Source: Dipteronia dyeriana (lineage: Eukaryota > Streptophyta > Magnoliopsida > Sapindales > Sapindaceae). Taken from it: DNA of 64,000 nt. Made by a program: the position numbers and the translations under genes. Below, one piece after another: positions 1 through 10,639 of the stretch (position 1 is the stretch's first letter; each line of letters opens with the position of its first letter). Location of the stretch: contig CM065299.1 in NCBI GenBank assembly GCA_032871835.1, positions 45,458,706 through 45,522,705 of the forward strand, given 5' to 3'. Under the pieces are notes generated by a model. The model made no database searches and had not been told where the DNA came from. It worked only from the letters and a program-made list of their open reading frames with translations.

Positions 1-1106
1 AATATTTATGCTTCTTTATTAATTGCTTGAGATGATTGGTTGTACATATTTTTTTTATAAGTAATCCATGTCTTATTTATGACCAAACATGCATTTTTGG
101 AATAGGAGAATTGATTGGGAAGTACATTTTGAATGACCTAGAATTGATCTCCATGACATCTTGATTCTTTATATGACATGCTTTAAAGTAATATGCATGA
201 TGAATTTGTTGAATGCTCTAAAATGAATGCAAATATGTGTGTGAAAGCAATTATGAGACTTCAATCAATAAGGATCTTGTATCCATTTCAAGGATTTTAC
301 AATCCAAGAGTCTCTCTCTCTTTACTTATGGAACTAGGCTACTATCATACTGGCATTCCACCCGGAAAAATCGAAAAGGGCGCAATAGTCGCTGATGTCT
401 TGTTTTGCTCGTAAAGTTTGATATAGTTGTTCTTAAATGAATTTATTTTACAATCTATATCTTGCTTATTACATGATAAAGGGTGAAATTGGTTTGAATT
501 CTCTTGGAAACCTTTGTTATTTTGCTTTTCCAAATACCATGTTTTGATCTTGAATACAACTTGTCTTGTATGCAAAGCATTCGTTCACACTTTTTTTTTT
601 GTAATAAAACTCCTTTTTCTCTTTTCTTAATTGAGTTGTATAAATTTGGTTATCTGATTATGCATATGTCTTGTGCTATAAGCTCTCCTTGCTAATGCCT
701 TCTTAAGGGGATACTCCTTTGTCTATCTCATGACAAAATGAGGGAGCAGTGTGGATTTAGGGGGAGTTGAGAGTTGCATATGAGGGGAGTTTGATTGAGA
801 GGGAGTAACCTATTTATGGGTAGAGTTTGCATTTTCATTGGTGATGCATGTTTCTTGTTTCTATTTTATGCAAACTGCTCTTGTTTTTATGTCTTTGATA
901 ACCTCACATACACTTGTCTCGGAAAGTGTATTTATTTTGTTTTGTAGGGATGTTGATTCTACAAGAGATGGATGACTTGAAGATCTGGTTACTAGGCATC
1001 TCTTTGTAATGTAGAAAAACTTTGTTGACCCCTATTTTTATTTAGTTTATTTGTGAGGATGAATTATGAGTGGTGGTTTTGTCATGAAATAGCCAAATGG
1101 GGAGAT
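1..1106 (+). mobile_element. Copia C1: 3' internal region, after pol
   Basis: This stretch is the region between the end of pol and the 3' LTR of a plus-strand Ty1/copia element. The evidence is direct: bases 1 to about 430 match, in opposite orientation, the sequence just downstream of the RNase H stop of element C2 (about 12725-13230), including shared text around 'gggaagtacatt' and 'tatgcatgatgaattt'. No env-like or other long ORF is open here; the short open frames are incidental. A purine-rich tract, aaatggggagat (1095-1106), sits directly before the LTR and is the likely polypurine tract for plus-strand priming. The rest of C1 (5' LTR, gag, pol) lies left of the window. Confidence 0.8.
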
Positions 1107-2449
1107 TGTAAGTTCCTCAGTTTTTGATTGGCTCATTTCGTTGACAACCACATTAGGGGATTAATGTGTAAGGGTAGTTTAGGCCATCATTGCTCAAGAC
1201 CCAGCTCAAGCTTCAGTAGGTAAATCATTTGCTTAACCTTTTCTGAAGAGTTTTTAGTGCACACACACACACTCTCATGCATGTCTTTGATCATCTTGCA
1301 TGGATGCTTAATTGCCTTAATTGTGTGTCTCTTTGCAATAAATCTTGCTTGGGTGTTTGTTGCATTCTGTTTGACCTTAGAAGAGTTTTTGTCCCCTTGA
1401 CCGCGGCTGGGACTGCTCCCTGTGCATTACCTTTACCGCGGTATGCACATCGGCGTTCCCCAGGCGTTGCACGCTGCTATTACCGCGGCCTGTGCACGTT
1501 GCATGCACAACGGTCTCCAAAGAAGAGTTTCCCAGTGATGCACCGCTGGCTTTACCGAGGTCTAGACATTACCTGTACCGCGGTCCAGGCAGCAGAGATT
1601 CCCAAGCGATGCACCGCTCCTGATACCGTGGTCTGGACACTTACCTAGGCCTCGGCACGTACAACGGTCATGACGGGAATCAGTTGCCCCTTGTCCAAAA
1701 GAACGTCGTTACGTGTAAGGCACATTATATATATGTTCTCTTCTCTTCTCTTTAGCCTTGTGAGTCCAAGAAGCTATTTTTACTCGCCAACCTTTTCTTG
1801 AGAGAGAAATTGACTACAAGAGAGAGAGAACTCCCAAGAATCATTTTTTACTCAACCAATCTTCAATCCATGAGCATCTAGCATCTTCCAACATGGTTTC
1901 TCTCGTTTGTCATTGACTAGAAGATCTCTACATGCCTTAGAATTTCTTGTTCCATTCTTACGACATGTATGCCTAGGTTTAGCAATTATTGTTCATTAAA
2001 TGTATGTGATTGAGTTTAATTGCATTTATAACATGCTTGGGTTATTTATTGTTGGTTTAGATTTATATTTTGTGATAGCTAGGGTTTGTGACTTTTTTGC
2101 CCTTCTAGCTAAATCTTGAAGCTTTGCATTTAGATATTGTTTAAGACCCATTGATTGCGTTTTGTGATTGCATTATAGTCCTTAACATGCTTAATGACAA
2201 CTTGTATTTATATGGCCTTTGTTTGATAACTAGGATATATTGTTGTATAACTATATCTAGTTAAGTCTTTATGAACATTCATTTAGACATTGATATCTAG
2301 GAATTGTACTTAGTGACATTCTTAAATTCCTAGATAAGATTTAGTGTTGTCTAGCATTACTTGCATGTTTGAATATTTTATCATATTCACTTAGGTTGTG
2401 TTTGACTCTTCATTGAGGTTAAGTCTTGTGACTAAGTGTGTAGTGCACA
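1107..2449 (+). repeat. 3' LTR of Copia C1, first part
   Basis: The LTR begins with TGTAAG at 1107, directly after the polypurine tract. It aligns from start to 2449 with the reverse complement of the C2 LTR (18482-19960). At 2449 the homology stops after 'gtgcacaag' and caulimovirid sequence begins; the LTR resumes near 11300 and ends at 11708. A candidate TATA box (TATATATA, 1727-1734) follows the GC-rich part. The two LTR copies are clearly diverged, so both insertions are old. Confidence 0.85.
1399..1632 (+). promoter_or_regulatory. Cluster of ACCGCGGT-like palindromes in the copia LTR
   Basis: Six copies of the palindrome ACCGCGGT or near variants occur in about 230 bp (starting near 1400, 1435, 1482, 1554, 1577 and 1625), just upstream of the candidate TATA box. 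The inverted C2 LTR has a similar GC-rich block at about 19440-19680, so the feature belongs to the family. A regulatory role is inferred from position and repetition only. Several sites have lost a CpG (CCGAGG, CCGTGG), as expected from methylated-cytosine decay. Confidence 0.5.
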
Positions 2450-2866
2450 AGCAATTCAAATCTTGCAACCAGAGGAAGGGTTGGCAAGCAATTGGTCAGG
2501 TGCCACTGTAAAAGGCCCAAAGGGGTAGCAGTTCTTAAGAGAGGAGTTCTGATCACGCATGTCTTTCTTGTTCTTATTCTTTCTACCGACACAAAATGGG
2601 TTTTCAAAATTCTCTCAAAGCTTTCAACTACCTCTTACTTGGTCTTACACTAAGCCACCAGAGAGTTTTCTTCAAAACAAATTTTTGTTCATATAAAAAC
2701 AAGAACTTTACTAGACTCAATTAAAGTATGATCAGCACAGTGACTCTTAATCAACGTTTTTTGGACCTCGTTACTATTTAAATTTAATAGTTTTTTCTAG
2801 CTTTCGTTAACCTGGCTAGACTTCTTTGGTGTTAAATCTAATAAATAACTTGAAGATAATAATAAA

Positions 2867-3021
2867 GTACAAGATACTTACTGAATATTCACACGCTTTA
2901 TTGATCTGGAGAAATATGATACATGGCAAACAAAGAGTGTTTACAGAGAGCTTTTTGAGAGAGGTGTTTGCATAAGATGATCGATGATAATTACAAAGAA
3001 AGAGACACTACTTATAGAGGG
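2867..3021 (-). promoter_or_regulatory. Viral pregenomic promoter and poly(A) signal
   Basis: On the minus strand a TATA box (TATAAG, 3011-3016) is followed about 110 nt later by AATAAA (2897-2902). A promoter and a poly(A) signal this close, downstream of the last ORF, match the layout of caulimovirid pregenomic RNA, where the transcript runs around the circle and ends shortly after passing its own start. The start site would be near 2985. The sequence from there to 2450 would be leader, continuing upstream of ORF1 at the other end of the insert. I read this from position and motifs only. Confidence 0.6.
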
Positions 3022-3044
3022 GAAAAAGTAATGTCTAAACAACT

Positions 3045-3213
3045 GGCCGACAATAATTTACAAAGTCAAGATAAGAAGAAAAGATTCTGCCGACATAAAC
3101 AGTAAGGCTTCTGTTTTCTTCTAATAATACAAACTTTCAACCTTTAATAATGCAGACTTTATACTATTCTTGATAATGCTGACTCTGTTATACTTGGCTT
3201 GTTCTACCGACAC
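3045..3213 (-). promoter_or_regulatory. Repeated TGTCGG motifs upstream of the viral TATA box
   Basis: The 12-mer ttctaccgacac occurs at 3202-3213 and identically at 2581-2592. Variants ttctgccgacat (3085-3096) and ggccgaca (3045-3052) lie between. Three of the four are within 200 bp upstream of the TATA box, so they could be enhancer elements; the fourth is in the leader. The function is a guess. Confidence 0.35.
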
Positions 3214-3224
3214 TTTTGTAGTCA

Positions 3225-4142
3225 TCAGGCATCCAGATTATGGATAGCCTCTTCATCTAACTCATAATCTTCTTCTTCTAAAAGAGGGTCTTCTAGCCTT
3301 AGAATTTCTTGCTCTTGGACCTCTTTCAGATAATCATCAGTTTCTGGACTCAAGATTGGATACTTGAACCAGACATGCTGATCTCTGATGAAAATTGACA
3401 TGTGAAGAGTCTGACCGATTAATTTTGGTCTGACTAGATTAATGCTGATATAGTATTTCTGAGCTCTGTATCTCTGCAGATACTCAGGACACATATCTTG
3501 ACAGTCAGCAGGAAAGCTCTCTTCCCTTATAGTTCCAGTGCAAATTAATGGTACTATTACGATGCACCGATAGGCTGGAAGATAACTGGTCAACTTGTAG
3601 GGTTGATTGATGATCCACTCACATGGTATGGAATCAATGTCAAGGCAATATCCATGCTTTCCTCTAAACATTCTGATAGCTTGTTGGAGTCTTTCAGGGA
3701 GGAAATAGATCTTTATAATACTAAAGGCACTTATAGCATCAATAATTCCATAGCTAAATAATTCTTCAATACCAACTTGTCCAAGCTCGGGAACTTCAAA
3801 ATTCATTGGGAAGTCATCCAAATGAATCTGGCCAGTCATGAACTTGAAGGGGTATTCATAGTTAATATTTCCTTTATGAAAAAGTGTAGTCATACCCTTA
3901 GGTAATCCTACTGCTTGTGAAAGAAACTTTTGGATTTTTAAAAACCCCTTCAGATTATCATCTCGGGCATGGCCAAAGATGCTCTGCTTTATATCATTAG
4001 GTAGAGTCTATACCGCTTTATAAAGATTTTTTACTTGATCCCTCATTAGGGTAATATTAATAATATCTAAGGGCCTTTCTATTTTTTCTGTCTCATCTAT
4101 TTTTTTCTTTGCCCTTTTCTTTTCTTTTTTGTTTTTCTTCAT
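3225..4142 (-). pseudogene. Viral 3'-most ORF, unknown function
   Basis: A frame from an ATG at 4142 to a stop at 3225 gives about 305 codons with one in-frame TAG (4008-4010); the part after the TAG is open for 222 codons from an ATG at 3893. The N-terminus is very lysine-rich. The middle is globular-looking with many hydrophobic residues, and the C-terminus is strongly acidic (LLEEEDYELDEE). It overlaps the end of the transactivator-like ORF closely, in another frame. It may be a separate gene, comparable in position to ORF4 of tungroviruses, or the C-terminal part of the transactivator after a frameshift. I do not recognise a family. Confidence 0.6.
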
Positions 4143-4155
4143 TTGTTTCCATCTT

Positions 4156-4785
4156 CTAAAACTGCTCTATTAGCTGTTCAGCTTTAGCTAATTCTTGCTC
4201 TAGTACTGTATTCTTTTGTTGAAGATCTACTAAGAGATCATTCATTTCCTTTTTATAGCTTTCTAAATCTTCAGAAATCTTATTTTTTGCTTCATTGATA
4301 TTTCTAAAGTGATTCATAAAGCTTTTTACTTGATCTCGGTTGTAAGTATAACCATTAAATTCTAAAATGGGTTCGAAGCCATCCTGGTTTTGGAAAAACA
4401 TTTTTAAAGCTTTATGGTCTTCTTCGTAAGAGAAATATCCTTTGAAAATGGGATTAGGAAAACCTTCAATACATCCAACAGTCTCCTGCCATGTAGAAAA
4501 GATTCATGTCCTCCTTCCATTAAAAACAACATAAAAGCCGAACTTATTATTTTCTGAAAAATGCTGACTTAAAGTATTTAAAGACTGGAGAAAACCTTTG
4601 TTATCATTTCTGAAAAACCAAATATTTTTTAAAAGAGTGATCTTGTCTTTCAACTGTGACAATGGCTGAAATGGAACACCTGGACAATAGTTAATAATAT
4701 ATGATCCTATATTAATCTTTTTACCGCAATTGCTTTGTGAAATGGCTTTCAAACTATTTTGACTATCTTTTGAACTTCCTGCCAT
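4156..4785 (-). pseudogene. Viroplasmin / translational transactivator-like protein
   Basis: The frame starts at an ATG at 4785, 14 nt after the pol stop (4799-4801), and runs to a TAG at 4156, about 210 codons. One in-frame TGA (4504-4506) breaks it. The residues before the stop, FYVVFNGR, and those after, IFSTW then a GF and SYEE stretch, match the short RNase H-like domain of caulimovirus P6 (viroplasmin family). In that family a glycine sits where the TGA now is. The C-terminal 60 residues are predicted coiled coil (heptads of L, I, E, K). In relatives this protein builds inclusion bodies and permits reinitiation on the polycistronic RNA, which suits a genome with many small ORFs. The assignment is by motif only. 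Confidence 0.7.
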
Positions 4786-4798
4786 ACCTGCAGAATAA

Positions 4799-7187
4799 TC
4801 AACAATCAATTAGTCTTGAGAGAATATCTGCTATAGTATTATCTTTTCCACTTATATGCTCAAAATCTGCTTTATATTCTCTTCCTGTTAATGTCTCTAG
4901 AAATCCTATCCATCTTTTACTAACAAATGAATTTTTCTTTTCAAAGTTCTTTTTCTATACTTTTTTATAAAATTCTACTATATTGTTACAATCAGTTCTT
5001 ACTGTAAAAGATTCATTCTGTATATATATATATATGAAACTGGTTTAAAGAATTTATAATTCCTAATATTTCTAATTCGGTACTGAATCTTCTTGATTCT
5101 GCTTCTGAAAATTTTCCACTAGCATACATAGTTATTTCTTCTGTATTCTTTAAGCTATTCTTTGTAGGTTTTTGAATTAAGATACCAGCCCATCCTTTGC
5201 TACTAGCATCTGTTTGTACTATCTTATAGTAGCTATCTATTGGTAAGGCTATTGGGCCTAAGTTTTGGGCTATTTGCTTTACCTTCTTTACTAGCTTCAC
5301 ATCTTCACTATTAAAGTATTTCTGACAATTTTTACTAACTTTGTTATAAAGGGGCCTTACTAGGGTACTTAAGTTAGGAATAAACTTTCTGCCATAATTT
5401 AACAATCCTAAAAAAATTTGTAACTCTTTTGTTTCTTCTATTTTGTTAGGGAATTCTAAAATCTTTGTAACTATGTGGGGCTGTAATTCTATTTTCCCTT
5501 TGTCTATGATTAATCCTAAGAATTCTATCTTATTTTTAAACAATTCTATTTTTGATTTTGATATAATTATGTTATTCTTTTAAAAGGTTTCTAAGACTTG
5601 TCTAACATGGTTCATGTGTATATATCTATTATTACTAAAGATATGAATATCGTCAATATAGACAATACAGAAACTTGAAAGCTTTTTAAATATCTTATCC
5701 ATTCTTTCTTGAAAGACTTGTGGAGCATTCTTTAGACCAAAGGGCATAACTAACCATTCAAAGTGCCCTTATGAACAACTAAAAGTTGTCCAATTTACTG
5801 ATTCTTCATCTAATTTTATCTGCCAAAACCCACTCTTACAATCAAACTTTGAGAACCAACTAGCTTTTTGTATACAATTTATCAATTCATCTTTATTAGG
5901 GAGTTTGTAGCTATTTCTTAAGGTATTATCGTTTAGTCTTTTTTAATTCATTACCATCCTACTTTTTCCTCTTTTTTGCTCACTATGGCTAAATACTATA
6001 AATACTGGGCTCCTATGCCTACTTGAGCTTTTTCTTATTACCTTTAATCCTAATAGATCTTCTATGTGTATTTTGCACTGCTTTCTATCTTCTAGACTAT
6101 ATGGTAAATCTTGGGTGATTATTGTAATATTTGGATTTATTAGCTCTATTTTATACACTTCTATGCTATCTTTATTTTGGGGATTATCACCTATTATCTT
6201 TAATTCTTCTAATTCTTCTATCTTTTGTCTTATTTCTATTGGCCAATCCTTACAATCTTTTTCTACATCTACCTTCATACAAAATTCTTTATGATATTCT
6301 AACATTCCTTCACTACTTAAAGCATCTAATCTAGGTTCTTCACCTAAGGCTTCTAGTATCGAATTTTCATATTCTAGCTTTAGAGGCTGTTCTATGTTAG
6401 TGGCTTTCTTTATGTAGGGGAGATTACTAGTCTCTAGCTTAGGCTGAACAAAGGTTGACATTTTAAAGAAGTTAACACCACTGGGTGTGATTAACATACT
6501 TCCATTGTTTCCTAATATGAAATTTAATCCTAAAACAAACTTATAACTAGCTGGCTGATTTGTAACTAATGTTTGGGGTAAATTATGAGTTTCCCCATTA
6601 ATCCTAATAGGTATGTTTATTAAACATTCTGTTATTTGAATTGTATTTTCACTAAAAGTTCTTAATCCTATATAAGCTCCTAACTTAGTCCTATGTTCTT
6701 TGGGGGCTAAACTTTCATGAATGATGCATTTATTGGCACCAGTATCTATCATTGCTTTAGTTTTTACTGATCTTGATTTATAAAGAATTTCTACATCTAT
6801 CAGTATTAACTCACTTCCAGCTTTATTTATTTCACTTTCTTGGCTAATAGCTTTACAATTCTCACAATAATAATTTTCATTATCTTTATAACCTTTATTA
6901 AAATCCTTCTTACAGTTGTAGCAACATTTTCCTAAAAAGGATATAATTTCTATCATATTAACTTCAGACTCGCTACTTAGTTCTTCTTCATTATAACTTT
7001 CGTCTGATTCTTGGTCACTAGTTGACTCTTCTTCTGAACTATCTATTATACATATACTTTCATCTTCAGATATTTCTTCTAGATTGTAAACTTCTTCTAG
7101 ATTTTCTAAATCTTCTTCTACTTCTTCTACTTCTGCTAAATTTTCTTTTTCTATATTATCTGGACAATTTGGCTTAATATGTCCCAT
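4799..7187 (-). pseudogene. Viral pol: aspartic protease, reverse transcriptase, RNase H
   Basis: This is the C-terminal half of the polyprotein. An acidic linker (about 6980-7130) follows the zinc finger. The protease has IDTGA (codons at 6735-6746). RT blocks are visible: FDCKSGFWQIKL, MPFGLKNAPQVF and the catalytic YIDD (5649-5660). RNase H follows, ending in DNTIADILSRL just before the stop at 4799. Breaks: a one-base shift near 5942, a TAA near 5780, a stop near 5580, loss of frame at a TA repeat (about 5020-5034) and a TAG at 4955-4957. Gene order and RT type are those of Caulimoviridae; there is no integrase. It copies viral RNA into circular DNA in relatives; here it is inactive. Confidence 0.88.
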
Positions 7188-8594
7188 CTTTCCACATAAA
7201 TAGCATTTACAATCTTTATGATTTTTCTTTTATAAATCTTCTTTTTATACTTGAAAGCCTTTTTTACTACATTCTTCTTATCATTCTTATACTTAAAAAA
7301 CTTTCTAGGTTTAGACTTTTCATGGTAAGGTTTACTATAAGGTATACTATAAGGTTTATAAGGAGGGTTATATTTCTTCCGCCTTTCTTTATACCTTTTC
7401 CTATAACTTTTTGAACTATTTGTAATTATTTTTCCACATCCTAATGTCGGTACCTCATATAAATCTACACACATTTTGCTAAACTTTATTTGAGCTTGCC
7501 TTCTAAGCTTTTCTTCATCACACATTTCTCTTATTCTTTTTCTAACAAATTCTACCATTGGTATAAATGATACTTGCCAAAATAATCCTTCTTTAGTTTT
7601 TTCTTTAAACCATTTGTCTACTTTTTTATATAATCTTTCACCTATTTTTCTTGGTAACTTATTAACAAATTTCATCAATAGATTCTCATCATAAGGCCTA
7701 CCTATCTGACTCCAATATTTATAGAATATATCTACGTATCTATCGAAATAATGTAGGTCATATATCTTTAATTGTTCTAAGCATCGTATTTCCTTTACTT
7801 GCTTATGAGTATCTTTTATTTCTTCCATTGAAGTTCCTAATACACATTTTCTGATTCCATCTATAAAACTTAAAACTGAAATATTAATTTCAAATTCTTC
7901 TAATTCTAGTTTTCTTTCTTTATCTTGTTTCATAAATTCTCACCATCCTAAGTAGGTCTGCTTCTCATTATAACCTAGGGTGCTTTCTAAATATACTAGC
8001 TTATATTTATAATCCACTATACTACTAAGTGCTTCCATCGAATGCCTAATTAAATTTCCTTCCCATTTATTAAATATATGGTTCCATTCGTCAAGCCTAT
8101 GACCTTGTAGACTTAAAATTAATATATTTAGCTTCTGTTGATTTTCTCCAATTCTCTAACTTTGTTTATGCTTTGTAAATTCTCTCTTTGTCCTTATAAT
8201 CTCTATATTCTTCTTTTGAATCATGCATTCCTCTTTTTTCTAGATAATCTTCTATCCTAGAGGTGGCTGGGAGACCTTCTATATCTGGTACTTTTGATCC
8301 ACTACCTTCTCCGATTTCTGTTTTGGCTTTATCTTCTCCTACATATATCTCATCCTCTATGTAGTATATTCTTACTAATCCTTCTAGTCTTAATTGTTCA
8401 TAATTTATGCTTTCTTCAAGGATCTTATCAATTTCTTTATCATCTAATTCTAGATTATTACAGATTTCTTCAAATACTTCTTCTGGTAAATATTCTTTTG
8501 ACTTACTAAATCGTAAATCTATAATAACTTCTTTATTTTCTATTAGTGTTCTTTCTTTATTAATGGCTTGATTCATTGCTAAACTAGTCTTCAA
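7151..8594 (-). pseudogene. Viral capsid protein region with CCHC zinc finger
   Basis: Three open stretches (8594-8166, about 8160-7934, 7933-7151) in two frames cover the expected coat protein. The first is acidic, as is usual at the N-terminus of caulimovirid capsids; the middle carries the conserved tryptophans and aromatic helices; the end is very basic (runs of KKYNPPYKPY type). A CxCxxC...GHIKPNC zinc knuckle spans the frame change at about 7210-7160 and leads into the protease-containing frame. The capsid packages viral DNA; the finger binds the RNA. Breaks are frame changes near 8590, 8165, 7935 and 7190. Confidence 0.75.
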
Positions 8595-9473
8595 ACTCTT
8601 CTTCAGTTATTTCTATATTACCTTGTTCTTTATAATCTTTAAATTTTTGAAAAGCTTGATTATTCTCATCTATGTATATACTATTTTCTTCTGGGATTTC
8701 TATGTTTTGTATATCTAGTTCGGGTAATTTCCATTCTGATCCTTTTAACTCACTACTATTTAATTTCTTAGGTATTTGTATTTTTACATAATCACTATGA
8801 AAATGTTCTACTATGCTTTATTTATGAATCTAAACTTTTTATGATAGTTATTGTAACATCTTCCTAATACAAAAATCTTTATTCTAAGATTCTTATATTC
8901 TACATTCATATCAAAACCCTTAGTTTGTATACTTAACTTTATCTTTCTACAGAATTCACTTATATCTATGTCTATATCGGGGAGACATCCTACTACTGCT
9001 ACCTTATTTCTGAGATCTACTTCAGCTGTTGCCAACTGAGCTTGTTCATGATTGCTAAATCTACCATCATATAAATACAGATGTGCTTTTGTATCTGGTC
9101 CTGCTCTAGTCTGACTAGGTATTCCAATTATTAATACTTCTAAGTGTATTAAAGAGAATCCATTCTTTTTAATAGCTTTTGCACTCTGGGGACTTATTAA
9201 TGTGACTTCTTCTCTATTCTTAACTACAGCTATTGTAAATTCATCTTTATAGACATACAAACTACTTTTTAGGCTATCTAATATTCCTTCCCTATAGAGG
9301 TTCTTTTTCTGGACTTGTTTGAATCCTACTTCTAGCATTTTATCAACATCTTCCTCTTGAATTAGATCTTCTGTTTTTTCTATAATTTCTTTTCCTTTAT
9401 TACTATAATTTAGTATATTTCTAACTTTGCTAACTGTTGATTGCTTTACACTAGAAGTCCTAGCTAATTCCAT
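8584..9473 (-). pseudogene. Viral movement protein (30K superfamily), start of polyprotein
   Basis: The ATG at 9473 begins one base after the stop of the preceding ORF. The first 220 codons are open to 8811; the C-terminal part is open in another frame to a TAG at 8584-8586. The core LIHLEVLIIGIPS followed by a DTKAHLYLYDGRF stretch fits the caulimovirid branch of the 30K cell-to-cell movement proteins. In relatives these make tubules through plasmodesmata. Being first in the polyprotein, ahead of the capsid, is the order seen in badnaviruses and tungroviruses. A frameshift near 8811 separates the last 75 residues. Confidence 0.8.
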
Positions 9474-9474
9474 C

Positions 9475-9828
9475 CTATTTATTCTTAGATCTTAGGTTAA
9501 CTTTTGGTCCTAATATATCTTTTAACTCTATTTTAGCAAGAGCTGGGGGTTTACTAGATTCTACTTTAGATTCCACTACTTCTATCCTTTTTACTAACCA
9601 TGCTATGTATTCTAAACTTATACTTTTGCGATCTAACCTTTCTATTTTTTCTTCTAGTTTATCAATTCTTGTTAAAACTTCTATAAGTAATTTTATTATA
9701 GTGTTATTTTGGCCTTGAACAATGGTATTACTGGGTGTACTAAACTTCTCATCACTTATACCTACTGGGAGGTTATTCTTTGTCTCTACTGTCAGTTCTT
9801 CAAGTATCTTGTTTAGTATGCTACTCAT
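9475..9828 (-). CDS. Viral ORF: coiled-coil virion-associated-type protein
   Basis: An intact 117-codon frame. The start overlaps the previous stop as ATGA (9825-9828) and it stops one base before the movement protein ATG. Residues about 40-90 form a coiled coil (IEVLTRIDKLEEKIERLDRK), and the C-terminus is basic (GPKVNLRSKNK). A short protein with a coiled coil and a basic tail just before the polyprotein is what badnavirus P2 and the caulimovirus virion-associated protein look like: a tetramer-forming coil plus a nucleic-acid-binding tail. I infer that role from size, place and layout. The frame has survived by chance, since the rest of the copy is dead. Confidence 0.65.
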   Translation of the reverse strand: MSSILNKILEELTVETKNNLPVGISDEKFSTPSNTIVQGQNNTIIKLLIEVLTRIDKLEEKIERLDRKSISLEYIAWLVKRIEVVESKVESSKPPALAKIELKDILGPKVNLRSKNK

Positions 9829-10340
9829 TCACCTACTATCCTTGTTATGACTTTGAGTTGATCTTTTAATTCTTTTTGAGTTTCTTTTATACTTTCTACT
9901 TCTTTGTGGAGTTTTTCAACTATTCTTTTAATTTCTATTTCTACTGGTTTAGGATCTTTTAGCTCAATTACTTTGTTTAACTCAACTATCTCACTTGTGC
10001 TTGGAAATCTTTTGACTTGATTACTGAAATCTTTCAATAATTGTCTTATGTAATCTAAATTCGATTGTCGTGTTTTCACTTTACTATTTTGGAAATGCTT
10101 GACTAATTCTTTAATGTTACTATTGGTTTTATCTATATTATCTTCTAAACTTCTGCCCAAATTTATTAATAAATCTACCATAAAATTTTGTTGACCATTA
10201 CTAGTGTGAGGGATATTTTTATACTGATTTTCTAAGTGTTCTATGTTGCAACTAATCTTTGTATTGTTTTGTAGGCTAATCTTTGTCTTTTTAAAATCCG
10301 TGATTTCTAAATCTAGATACTCTAGTCTTTTGAAGTTCAT
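9825..10340 (-). CDS. Viral ORF: 171-codon helical protein (P1-like), second half
   Basis: Open for 171 codons with an ATGA overlap at each end (with the 100-codon ORF upstream and the 117-codon ORF downstream). It is mostly charged helix, with a coiled-coil stretch near the C-terminus (HKEVESIKETQKELKDQLK). Position and size resemble P1 of badnaviruses or P24 of tungroviruses. Its first residues (KRLEYLDLE) repeat the last residues of the upstream ORF (KRLEYLNLE), because a 41-bp tandem duplication lies at the joint. The two ORFs may therefore once have been one. No known domain is visible. Confidence 0.6.
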   Translation of the reverse strand: MNFKRLEYLDLEITDFKKTKISLQNNTKISCNIEHLENQYKNIPHTSNGQQNFMVDLLINLGRSLEDNIDKTNSNIKELVKHFQNSKVKTRQSNLDYIRQLLKDFSNQVKRFPSTSEIVELNKVIELKDPKPVEIEIKRIVEKLHKEVESIKETQKELKDQLKVITRIVGE

Positions 10341-10385
10341 GTACTTTCTAAGTTTAAATACTCTAATCTTTTTAGTGTTTTCGAG
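10304..10385 (-). repeat. 41-bp tandem duplication at an ORF joint
   Basis: Two imperfect copies of about 41 bp start at 10304 and 10345 (both open with tttcta and contain 'tactcta' then 'tcttt'). 41 is not a multiple of three, so the duplication changes frame and produces the stop of one ORF and the ATG of the next. Confidence 0.7.
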
Positions 10386-10639
10386 TTTTCTTCTATAAGA
10401 TTAAAAAAATAAGTCTTTGCTATATATAGCTTTTCCTTAATTAATGGTTCTTTAATAAGAAATCTACTCTTAACAATTAATATACCAAAAATCTTTTCTG
10501 CTTCAAAGATATCTAAATTTTGTATAATATACATAAACTCATCTAATGGTCCTGCAAAGCAGATATTAAGAAAACAATCAAAAATATTATAATCATTATC
10601 AAATATACTACTATAAAACATGTTGTTATGGAAACTCAT
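10337..10639 (-). CDS. Viral ORF: 100-codon protein, unknown
   Basis: Open from an ATG at 10639 (ATGA overlap with the preceding ORF) to a stop at 10337. It is rich in F, Y, I and N, with a hydrophobic centre and a basic, helical end. Nothing in it points to a known family. Its end duplicates the beginning of the next ORF (41-bp duplication), so it may be the N-terminal part of a split P1-like protein of roughly 260 residues. As an alternative it is a genuine separate ORF, since the ATGA overlaps are well formed on both sides. Confidence 0.5.
   Translation of the reverse strand: MSFHNNMFYSSIFDNDYNIFDCFLNICFAGPLDEFMYIIQNLDIFEAEKIFGILIVKSRFLIKEPLIKEKLYIAKTYFFNLIEENSKTLKRLEYLNLEST

Noticed and set aside
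1277..1648. 123-codon open frame on the plus strand
   Set aside because: It lies in the GC-rich part of a copia LTR and its counterpart in C2 is not open in the same frame; no domain.
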